This document shows, piece by piece, positions 19,843 to 25,256 of a stretch of 40,485 nucleotides of DNA; the stretch's first letter is position 1, and every line of letters begins with the position of its first letter. The DNA is taken from contig JAKAWH010000013.1 of the NCBI GenBank assembly GCA_021817065.1, forward strand, positions 1 through 40,485. The letters are read 5' to 3'. Source of the DNA: Actinomycetes bacterium. Lineage in GTDB: Bacteria; Actinomycetota; Acidimicrobiia; Acidimicrobiales; JAKAVM01. The position numbers were made by a program, and so were the translations under genes. The notes beneath the pieces are model-generated. The model did no database searches and was not told where the DNA came from. It worked only from the letters and a program-made list of their open reading frames with translations.

Positions 19843-20022
19843 ACACAGAGGGTGGCGCTCGGGCGTGATCCCTCCACGGGACGCAAGGCGCAGAAGTGGA
19901 TCGGTGGTTTCCGCACGCTCGAGGAGGCGAAGGCGGCGCGCACCGCAGCACTCGCCAGGGTGAACGACGGTTCCTGCGTCGCCCCGTCCCGCAGATCGCT
20001 CCCCGGATGGTTTCCGAGATAG
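19843..20022 (+). pseudogene. integrase N-terminal (AP2-like arm-binding) fragment
   Basis: About 60 residues: RVALGRDPSTGRKAQKWIGGFRTLEEAKAARTAALARVNDG and then VAPSRRS before a stop. This is the three-strand/one-helix arm-binding domain found at the start of actinophage-type integrases (GRDP-TGRR-QKW-GF-T-KEAE). The core-binding and catalytic domains should follow, but the frame ends after about 20 further residues. It may derive from the same gene as the catalytic piece on the opposite strand at 18916-19422, which would require an inversion. Confidence 0.65.
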
Positions 20023-20090
20023 TTCCCAAGTCCAGGTCAGGGGGCACTTTTCGACCCGATCCGGAATCGGCAACTCCCTTCGTCCTTCGT

Positions 20091-20110
20091 GTCTACAAAT
20101 CATCTACACT
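20091..20110 (+). promoter_or_regulatory. mazE-like promoter and direct-repeat operator
   Basis: TCTACA occurs twice (20092-20097 and 20103-20108, 11 bp apart), the second overlapping the -10 hexamer TACACT (20105-20110), which ends 7 nt before ATG 20118. Half-sites one helical turn apart over a -10 are a usual layout for antitoxin autorepression; the binding itself is inferred. Confidence 0.45.
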
Positions 20111-20117
20111 CAGTGAA

Positions 20118-20354
20118 ATGAGTAGTTCAGAAACAACGACCGTCCGAGTGAGGCGGCCGGACTCCGAGCGCCTCCAAGCCTTTGCTCGCGAGCACCAGAC
20201 GACGGTTGTCGAGGTGGTGCACAACGCCATCGACGCTCTTGAGCGCCAAGAGTTCCTTCATGGGCTGAATGACGACTACCGGAAGCTCCGAGAAGACCCC
20301 GAGGCCTGGGAGGAATTCATGGCAGAACGTCGCGAGTGGGATTCTCTGGCTTGA
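20118..20354 (+). CDS. MazE-like antitoxin (ribbon-helix-helix type)
   Basis: 78 residues from ATG 20118: TTTVRVRRPDSERLQAFAREHQ, then TVVEVVHNAIDALERQEFL, a strand-helix-helix DNA-binding domain, and an acidic/Trp-containing tail (REDPEAWEEFMAERREWDSL) typical of a toxin-masking segment. It is translationally coupled to the downstream MazF-like gene (stop TGA within TTGA at 20351). It should repress its own promoter and neutralise the toxin. The fold is clear; which antitoxin subfamily it belongs to is less certain. The mRNA appears leaderless. Confidence 0.8.
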   Translation: MSSSETTTVRVRRPDSERLQAFAREHQTTVVEVVHNAIDALERQEFLHGLNDDYRKLREDPEAWEEFMAERREWDSLA

Positions 20355-20686
20355 TCCTCCGCGGGGAGGTCTACAACGTTGACCTGGGCGAGCCTGTAGG
20401 GCACGAACCGGCACATTTCCGGCCGACGATTGTCCTGTCATCGGACGTGATCAACAACGGCCCGGGCGCCTTGGTGGTGGTCGTACCGGTCGGATCGAAG
20501 TCGTACGGGCTGCGCAGTCACGTCGAGCTCGACCGAACTCCAGGTGGACTTGACCGGGTGAGCTATGCGCGCTGTGATCAACTCCGAGTTGTGTCGACTC
20601 AGAGATTGGTTGATCGGCGCGGGATGGTCTCGAAGGACCAAATGCAACAGATCGCACGAGCCATCCGCTTCGTCCTCGATCTCTAG
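20351..20686 (+). CDS. MazF/PemK-like endoribonuclease toxin
   Basis: 111 residues if started at TTG 20351, which overlaps the antitoxin stop and gives the usual N-terminus (M)ILRGEVYNVDLGEPVGHE; GTG 20336 would add five residues. Family members are sequence-specific mRNA/rRNA/tRNA interferases. Seen: RGEVY strand, HFRPTIVLSSD with the conserved Arg24, VVVVPVGSKS, SHVEL, and SYARCDQLRVVSTQRL. At the position of the catalytic Thr of Bacillus MazF (Thr48) this protein has Gly48, with Ser49 next to it. The reading frame is intact; whether it is still active is open. Confidence 0.85.
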   Translation: MILRGEVYNVDLGEPVGHEPAHFRPTIVLSSDVINNGPGALVVVVPVGSKSYGLRSHVELDRTPGGLDRVSYARCDQLRVVSTQRLVDRRGMVSKDQMQQIARAIRFVLDL

Positions 20687-20717
20687 GCGTTCGTGGATCG
20701 GGGAAAGGAAGGCGAGG

Positions 20718-20879
20718 GTGGCATCGAGTAGGGGGACCGTGAAGTTCTTCAATCCTGAGAAGGGATGGGGAGCACTCGTGTCTCCGTACTTGCCGCATGA
20801 CCTCTGGGTTCATTTTTCGGTAAACGCTGGTACCAGCAACGACGCGATTCGGACCAACAACGCGGACACCCCCGGGCAT
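20718..20879 (+). pseudogene. cold-shock-domain protein, truncated at right attachment site
   Basis: GTG 20718 follows an AAAGGAAGG ribosome-binding site. The product begins ASSRGTVKFFNPEKGWGALVSP and DLWVHFSVNAG, matching the first about 38 residues of actinobacterial cold-shock-domain proteins (RNP1-like KGWGALV, RNP2-like LWVHF). After that the sequence loses all similarity and runs into the tRNA-derived repeat at 20880, giving a nonsense tail to about 20948. The second half of the beta-barrel (normally another about 30 residues) is missing, so it is probably nonfunctional. It marks the element's right end. Confidence 0.65.
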
Positions 20880-20936
20880 CTTGAGGGGCTAGTGCCCGCA
20901 AGGGCGTGGGGGTTCAAGTCCCCCCTCCGACACCAG
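20880..20936 (+). repeat. attachment-site repeat, right copy (displaced tRNA-Leu 3' end)
   Basis: Perfect 57-bp copy of 17857-17913, including CCA. It lacks the acceptor 5' strand and D arm, so it is not a tRNA gene; it is the original chromosomal 3' end displaced by integration. Confidence 0.93.
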
Positions 20937-21033
20937 TTCAGGGGTTGAGAATTCGGTGGACCTGAGGTGGCGAGGCGAAATGTACCACCCCGTTCCCTCG
21001 GCTATGGCAGGCTCCTCGTGTGAAGGGCCTTCG

Positions 21034-22740
21034 ATGAACGTGGAGCGCGCCGGGCGGGGTGCTGGATCCGGATGGTCATCGATGACCGGAGCACTGCTTT
21101 CCTCGGCACGCCCGTACCGGCGCGCTCTCCTGGGTCCGGACATGCTGGCTGCGCTGACTCTTCTGGCCATCGCGATTCCCGAGCAACTCGCAACCGCGCA
21201 CCTGGCCGGGATGCCCTTGGTGACCGGGTATTACGCTTTCGTCGCTGGGAGCGTGGCTTTCGCCCTGCTGGGATCCAACCCTCGAATGTCGGTCGGTGCC
21301 GACTCGACCATCGCTCCAATCTTTGCGGTGGGAATCGGCCACCTGGCCGGCCTGGGGACGCCCGATTACATGGCTCTGGTGGGGATCCTGGCTGTGGAGG
21401 TCGGGGTGATCGTCGCGGTTGTAGGAGTGCTCCGTCTCGGCTGGATCGCGGAGTTCCTCTCGATTCCGATCATCACCGGGTTCCTGGGGGGAATCTCGAT
21501 CATTATCGTGGTCCACCAGTTGCCGGACCTTTTCGGCCTGCCGGGCACGTCGGGTTCCACCGTGCACCGAATGAGCGATTTCTTCGCTCATCTGGGGCAC
21601 GCGAATGGTTGGACTATTGGCCTGGGGATCGGCGTTCTCGCCCTCGTGGTTCTTGCCGAGAAGTTGAACAAGAGGATTCCCGGTGCTCTGGTGGGCCTTA
21701 TCGGATCTACCATCATGATTGCTGCTCTTGGCTTGCACACTCACGGTGTAGTTGTGCTGGGCAACGTCGCACATGGCGCTCCTCATTTCGGATTGCGATT
21801 GGCGTCGTGGTCATCGGTTCGCAGCGTGTTCCCTAACGCTGCGATCGTCTCCCTGGTGGTTATCAGCCAGTCGGCAGCCACCACGCGAGCTTTTTCTGGC
21901 AATGGGGACGGCAATGTGGACCGGGATTTCCTCGGAGTCGGTGCAGGAAGCATTCTGGCAGGGCTGATCGGATCGTTTCCGGTAGACGCCAGCCCTCCCC
22001 GTACCGGTGCGGTGACCGCTGCGGGGGGACGAACCCAGATCACCGGATTGATGGCGGCTGTTGTCATCGTTGTCCTCCTGCCAGCCGGTGGGCTTCTGCA
22101 CGACGTGCCCCTCACTGCACTCGCCGCGGTGCTGATATACGTTGCCGGCAGGATCTTTCGCGCGCGCGATCTGTTGGCGATCTTCCGTTTCGACTGGTGG
22201 GAGTTCTTCTTGGCGATTGTGACGTTGCTGGCAGTGCCGCTGGTGGGGGTGGAGCAGGGGATCGGGGTAGCGGTAGGTCTTGCCGTGCTCGACCGGACAC
22301 GTCTCGGAGCGCGACCGAAAGCCCACGTGATGATGCGGATTCCCGGGACCACGAGCTGGGAGCCGGTCGAGCACGCCGAAGTGGCGACCGAGGTACCGGG
22401 AGTAGTGGTGGTTCTCTTTGCCGCGCCTCTCTACTTCGTGAACGCCGACCATTTCCGCTCCCAGATCGACCGTGCGCTGCAGTCGGCCACCAGTCCCCCG
22501 AGCCTCCTGGTTCTAGACGTGGTCGGAATGCACGACATCGATTTCACCGGAAATCGTGCAATGGGAGACGTGCTCGATGACATGGACAGGCGCCACGTCA
22601 CCATGGCAATTGCGCGAGCTGGAGAACATCTCCGTGAGAATCTGACCCGGGGCGGGCAGCTTGGGCGGATCGGTCCCGACCGGTTCTTCCCTACGGTCGA
22701 TGCTGCGGTGAGGGCCCTGGGGAACGCAGGGGAGATCTGA
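21034..22740 (+). CDS. SulP-family anion transporter with STAS domain
   Basis: 568 residues from ATG 21034, which has a GAAGGG ribosome-binding site 6 nt upstream; in-frame starts at 20956 and 21004 are also possible. Seen: about 10-12 membrane segments, beginning DMLAALTLLAIAIPEQLATAHLAGMPLVTGYYAFVAG (the SulP signature region), NPRMSVGADSTIAPI, IPIITGFLGGISIIIV, FPVDASPPRTGAVTAAGGRTQITGL. A C-terminal cytosolic STAS domain follows (FAAPLYFVNADHF, LVLDVVGMHDIDFTGNRAM). SulP proteins carry sulfate, bicarbonate, chloride or dicarboxylates; the substrate is not deducible here. In canonical members the first helix has PQ(A/S)MAYA; this one has PEQLATAHLAG, a divergent variant. First chromosomal gene right of the island. 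Confidence 0.88.
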   Translation: MNVERAGRGAGSGWSSMTGALLSSARPYRRALLGPDMLAALTLLAIAIPEQLATAHLAGMPLVTGYYAFVAGSVAFALLGSNPRMSVGADSTIAPIFAVGIGHLAGLGTPDYMALVGILAVEVGVIVAVVGVLRLGWIAEFLSIPIITGFLGGISIIIVVHQLPDLFGLPGTSGSTVHRMSDFFAHLGHANGWTIGLGIGVLALVVLAEKLNKRIPGALVGLIGSTIMIAALGLHTHGVVVLGNVAHGAPHFGLRLASWSSVRSVFPNAAIVSLVVISQSAATTRAFSGNGDGNVDRDFLGVGAGSILAGLIGSFPVDASPPRTGAVTAAGGRTQITGLMAAVVIVVLLPAGGLLHDVPLTALAAVLIYVAGRIFRARDLLAIFRFDWWEFFLAIVTLLAVPLVGVEQGIGVAVGLAVLDRTRLGARPKAHVMMRIPGTTSWEPVEHAEVATEVPGVVVVLFAAPLYFVNADHFRSQIDRALQSATSPPSLLVLDVVGMHDIDFTGNRAMGDVLDDMDRRHVTMAIARAGEHLRENLTRGGQLGRIGPDRFFPTVDAAVRALGNAGEI

Positions 22741-22784
22741 CCGTACGGATCCGGCGTCGGTAGATCCCCGGGGGATGAGAGGGC

Positions 22785-23006
22785 GCATGAATTGCTATGT
22801 ACGTGCACTTACCAATGATGATATTCATTCGGAACTCAGGGGGTATGAATAGAGGCCATGCTGGATAGGTCCAATGAAGCTATTCATACGATTGAGTAGC
22901 TGTATGAAAGCCTTCGGATGTTATACAGGTGGAGTGAGGTATTCATACGTTTCATTACTGTATGAATTACTCAATCTTAAGTCGTACAAGCAGTACTATT
23001 TCATAC
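22785..23006. promoter_or_regulatory. phased operator array, eight GTATGAA/TTCATAC half-sites
   Basis: Right-hand half-sites (GTATGAAt) start at 22785 (as GCATGAAT), 22843, 22902 and 22960; left-hand half-sites (TATTCATAC) start at 22822 (as TATTCATTC), 22881, 22940 and 22998 (as ATTTCATAC). Each class repeats every 58-59 bp. Together they form three dyads TATTCATAC-N11/12-GTATGAA whose half-sites are about 21 bp apart (two helical turns), flanked by two single half-sites. The sequence between sites is not conserved. The last half-site overlaps the predicted transcription start of the AbiEi-like gene. The 22741-23006 gap is clearly AT-richer than its surroundings and contains no gene. Confidence 0.75.
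22994..22999 (+). promoter_or_regulatory. -10 hexamer, leaderless start of AbiEi-like gene
   Basis: TACTAT ends 7 nt before ATG 23007, and the final TTCATAC operator half-site (23000-23006) fills exactly that gap, so a bound repressor would cover the start point. Confidence 0.55.
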
Positions 23007-23612
23007 ATGCCTTCCGATCAGGTCCTCATCGAGCGTTTCGCCAGGCTGGGCACCGTGTTCCGGTCGGGAGATGCGGTTGCGTCAGGAATATCGTGGAGAG
23101 ATCTCTATTCGGCTCGGGACAGGGGTCTCATCGTTGACCTGTCGCGAGGGCTGTTCCGGCTCGGGGAGTCAGGGGAGCTGGCGCACGAGGATTTCGTGGT
23201 GGTTTGTGCCCGAGCTCGGGGCGGGATGATCTGCCTTGGGTCGGCGCTCTCCTACTGGGGTCTGGCTGACGAGAAGGCTGGGCCGATCGATTTCGCCGTG
23301 CCGGCAGGGAGTCATCGGCCGAGGATCGATCGGCCCGAGACGCTGGTACACGTCTTCCATCCATCCACCTTCGAGCTGGGCAGGATGTGGTCGGAGGTTC
23401 AATTCGGGGCTGGCTTCTGGATGAGCGACCCGGTCCGGACCCTGGTTGATTGCTTCCGGCTCCGATCGACGTTGGGAGAGGACGTGGCGGCAGGGGCGCT
23501 GCGTCGCTACGTGCGACGTGGGGATGCGAGCCCTGGCGCGTTGATGGAGATGGCTTCGCATTTTCGGGTCCGGCCGGTCATCCTCCACGCTCTGCGATAC
23601 GTGGTGGGGTGA
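23007..23612 (+). CDS. AbiEi-family antitoxin/transcriptional regulator, orphan
   Basis: 201 residues from ATG 23007; ATG 22962 would add 15 residues but lies within the operator array. Seen: N-terminal winged-helix segment FRSGDAVASGISWRDLYSARDRGLIVDLSRGLFRL (positions about 13-47), then ARGGMICLGSALSYWGLA, IDFAVPAG, and DPVRTLVDCFRLRSTLGEDVA, the usual order of AbiEi_4-type proteins. In type IV AbiE systems AbiEi represses the operon through inverted repeats and antagonises the nucleotidyltransferase toxin AbiEii, normally encoded immediately downstream. Here no AbiEii follows; the next gene is a convergent PPOX protein 3 bp away. It is likely an autoregulated orphan. Confidence 0.85.
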   Translation: MPSDQVLIERFARLGTVFRSGDAVASGISWRDLYSARDRGLIVDLSRGLFRLGESGELAHEDFVVVCARARGGMICLGSALSYWGLADEKAGPIDFAVPAGSHRPRIDRPETLVHVFHPSTFELGRMWSEVQFGAGFWMSDPVRTLVDCFRLRSTLGEDVAAGALRRYVRRGDASPGALMEMASHFRVRPVILHALRYVVG

Positions 23613-23615
23613 GAG

Positions 23616-24011
23616 TCAGCCCATCCGTAGAACGTGTTCGGGCACGATGCGAACGGTAACCCGAACTTCGCCCTCTTGGCGCATGGGGTACGTATCTACT
23701 CCGAGATACTTCTTGGCGAGCAGGTCGATGTGGGCCTCCGCCCCCTCGTCGACCAGTTCGGCCCGGCCCCTGACCGATACCCACCGGTAGGCATTGGCCG
23801 GGTCGACCACGGCAACCGACACGGACGGGTTTGCAAGGATGTTGCGGTGCTTTACCCGGCCTTTGGCGGTGTTGAAGAGGACGTTCACCCCGTCAGTGTC
23901 GACCCAGGTCGGAGTCAACTGCTCAGAGCCATCAGGCATTCGGGTGGCGACAATGGCGATGTGGGGTTCGCGCAGAAGTTCAAGGTCAGCGGTAGTGAGT
24001 TGTGCGGGCAC
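23616..24011 (-). CDS. PPOX-fold (F420- or FMN-dependent) family protein
   Basis: 131 residues from GTG 24011, preceded on the minus strand by AAAAGGAGG 3 nt from the start. Split-barrel flavin/deazaflavin fold: LLREPHIAIVATRMPDGSEQLTPTWVDTDGVNVLFNTAKGRVKHRNI, then VSVAVVDPANAYRWVSVRGRAELV and KYLGVDTYPM. This matches the TIGR03618-type F420-binding PPOX proteins common in actinobacteria, small oxidoreductases acting on diverse substrates. The cofactor choice is inference from the family. It is convergent with the AbiEi-like gene (3-bp gap). Confidence 0.87.
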   Translation of the reverse strand: MPAQLTTADLELLREPHIAIVATRMPDGSEQLTPTWVDTDGVNVLFNTAKGRVKHRNILANPSVSVAVVDPANAYRWVSVRGRAELVDEGAEAHIDLLAKKYLGVDTYPMRQEGEVRVTVRIVPEHVLRMG

Positions 24012-24060
24012 GGGCCTCCTTTTGCAACGAGCGTACTCAGCGACGATGGCTGTGTCTGGC

Positions 24061-24456
24061 TCACGGTGTGTCCAAGAGGGTGTCTATCAGCTTCTCCACC
24101 ACCGCACGGTCGCGGGACTCCAGGCGGGCGATCTTCTGGATGAGGGTGGCATTGGATTTGGAGACCGTTTCGAGATCGCCAGGAGTGAGCGACGGCGCCG
24201 GTTTCCATCCGACGTGTTCGAGCAGCTCCTCGTAGGGCACTTCGATGGCATCCGCCACACGTTTCAAGGTGTCTACGCTGGGATTGGGGAGGAGCTTGAT
24301 TCCGCCGAAGCTCTCCTTACGACCGATCTCCAGCTCCCTCCATGCGGCATCGGTCATCTTTGCTCTCTTAGCCGCATCCCGCCTCTTCAAGCCGAGCCGC
24401 TCGCGCTGCTCGACGAGATAGTGGCCAAACTCGACCCACCTCCGGCTCTCATCCAC
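24061..24456 (-). CDS. XRE-family helix-turn-helix regulator
   Basis: 131 residues. An N-terminal HTH_3/XRE fold spans about residues 12-75 (LVEQRERLGLKRRDAAKRAKMTDAAWRELE, then PNPSVDTLKRVADAIEVPYEELLEHVGW). It is followed by a helical C-terminus of about 50 residues (LIQKIARLESRDRAVVEKLIDTLL), probably for dimerisation. The insert GRKESFGGIKLLP between helices 3 and 4 is longer than normal. The target is unknown. Its ATG is preceded by an AGGGGTGG stretch. It lies between two unrelated genes and is transcribed away from the PsiE-like gene. Confidence 0.82.
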   Translation of the reverse strand: MDESRRWVEFGHYLVEQRERLGLKRRDAAKRAKMTDAAWRELEIGRKESFGGIKLLPNPSVDTLKRVADAIEVPYEELLEHVGWKPAPSLTPGDLETVSKSNATLIQKIARLESRDRAVVEKLIDTLLDTP

Positions 24457-24552
24457 CCCTACAGACTGTCGATTCTGGGCGGTTCCGTCCAGCCGAGTGC
24501 CGGGGGCGAGGAGAGGGCGAGGCTGGTTCCGTCCAAGTAGCCGGTAAGGCTC

Positions 24553-24558
24553 TATCCT
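24553..24558 (+). promoter_or_regulatory. -10 hexamer, leaderless start of PsiE-like gene
   Basis: TATCCT ends 6 nt before ATG 24565. Confidence 0.45.
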
Positions 24559-24564
24559 TGTCGC

Positions 24565-25239
24565 ATGCCGGAGGGGGAATCAAGGTCCCACCAGAGCATC
24601 CCGGGATCGGACGGCGGCTCGCAGTTGCCGCCTCCGGAAGCTAGCGCGCCCACCGGTCTGGTGGAGATGGACCCAGCCGCACCCGATCATCATGTGCCTA
24701 TCAAGAACAAGAACGTGCTCCGCGGCGAACACGACGGGGAGGAGCACGGCCGCCGTGAAAGCGTTCACAAGAAGTTCCTGCCTGCAATCCATTGGATGAC
24801 CTTTGCCGAGGTCATCGCCTATCTGCTGGTGGCGCTCACCCTCTTGGTGATGGCACTGGTAGTCATCTACCGGGGGGGCGATGACGTCTATCAAGTGATT
24901 CGGGCCTACATCGAACGAGGCGACGCCACCGAGCCGATCATCGACGCGCTCAGCAATTTCCTGTTCGTGGTTATCCTGATGGAGTTGCTGGCGACCCTCA
25001 TCACCCATATTCGCCATGAGACTTTCCAGGTCAAACCGTTCTTGATCATCGGGATCATCTCGGGAGTTCGGCAGATCCTCCTCCTGGGTGCCCGTCTTTC
25101 TCTCAAGGGCACCAATATGGCTCCAGTTGAATGGAGGCATTCCCAGATCGAGCTGGGGGTGAACGTCGGAATAGATCTTGTGCTGGTGACCTGCCTGGTC
25201 CTGCTGCGACGCTTCCAGGTCGAATCCGAAAAGATCTGA
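24565..25239 (+). CDS. PsiE-like (phosphate-starvation-inducible) membrane protein
   Basis: 224 residues. A hydrophilic, His/Asp/Glu-rich N-terminus of about 75 residues is followed by four hydrophobic segments: WMTFAEVIAYLLVALTLLVMALVVIY, ALSNFLFVVILMELLATLITHI, PFLIIGIISGVRQILLLGARL, and LGVNVGIDLVLVTCLVLLRRF. The LMELLATLITHIRHETFQVKPFLIIGIISGVRQ stretch is the most conserved part of the PsiE family. Function is unknown; E. coli PsiE is induced by phosphate limitation. No Pho-box is evident. The acidic/His N-terminus is not part of the usual family. Confidence 0.78.
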   Translation: MPEGESRSHQSIPGSDGGSQLPPPEASAPTGLVEMDPAAPDHHVPIKNKNVLRGEHDGEEHGRRESVHKKFLPAIHWMTFAEVIAYLLVALTLLVMALVVIYRGGDDVYQVIRAYIERGDATEPIIDALSNFLFVVILMELLATLITHIRHETFQVKPFLIIGIISGVRQILLLGARLSLKGTNMAPVEWRHSQIELGVNVGIDLVLVTCLVLLRRFQVESEKI

Positions 25240-25244
25240 ACAGG

Positions 25245-25250
25245 TAGAGT
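25245..25250 (+). promoter_or_regulatory. -10 hexamer, leaderless start of FAD-linked oxidase
   Basis: TAGAGT ends 6 nt before GTG 25257. Confidence 0.5.
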
Positions 25251-25256
25251 GCCGAG

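Larger units (their letters stand above)
17857..20936. mobile_element. tRNA-Leu-integrated mini-island, 3.08 kb
   Basis: Bounded by two perfect 57-bp copies of the tRNA-Leu 3' half, the hallmark of tyrosine-integrase insertion into a tRNA gene. Contents in order: candidate arm-type repeats, a TacA/TacT-like pair, integrase fragments on both strands, a MazE/MazF-like pair, and a truncated cold-shock gene. It has no complete integrase, replication or transfer genes, so it is probably a decayed remnant of a larger element. Chromosomal genes resume at the SulP gene. Confidence 0.88.

Noticed and set aside
18916-20103. A single 395-codon minus-strand open frame as one full-length integrase
   Set aside because: Only the last 168 residues resemble an integrase; the upstream half is antisense to plus-strand integrase fragments and shows no protein-family character.
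20880-20936. Second tRNA-Leu gene
   Set aside because: Only the 3' half from the anticodon loop is present; acceptor 5' strand and D arm are missing. It is a displaced attachment-site copy.
22822-22969. CRISPR-like array of about 30-bp palindromic repeats with about 29-bp spacers
   Set aside because: Only the outer 8-9 bp of each unit are conserved; the unit interior differs, and no cas genes are near. Operator array fits better.
22741-22984. Plus-strand small frame (22874-23137) ahead of the AbiEi-like gene
   Set aside because: It runs through the operator array and the start of the AbiEi-like gene in another frame with no ribosome-binding site.
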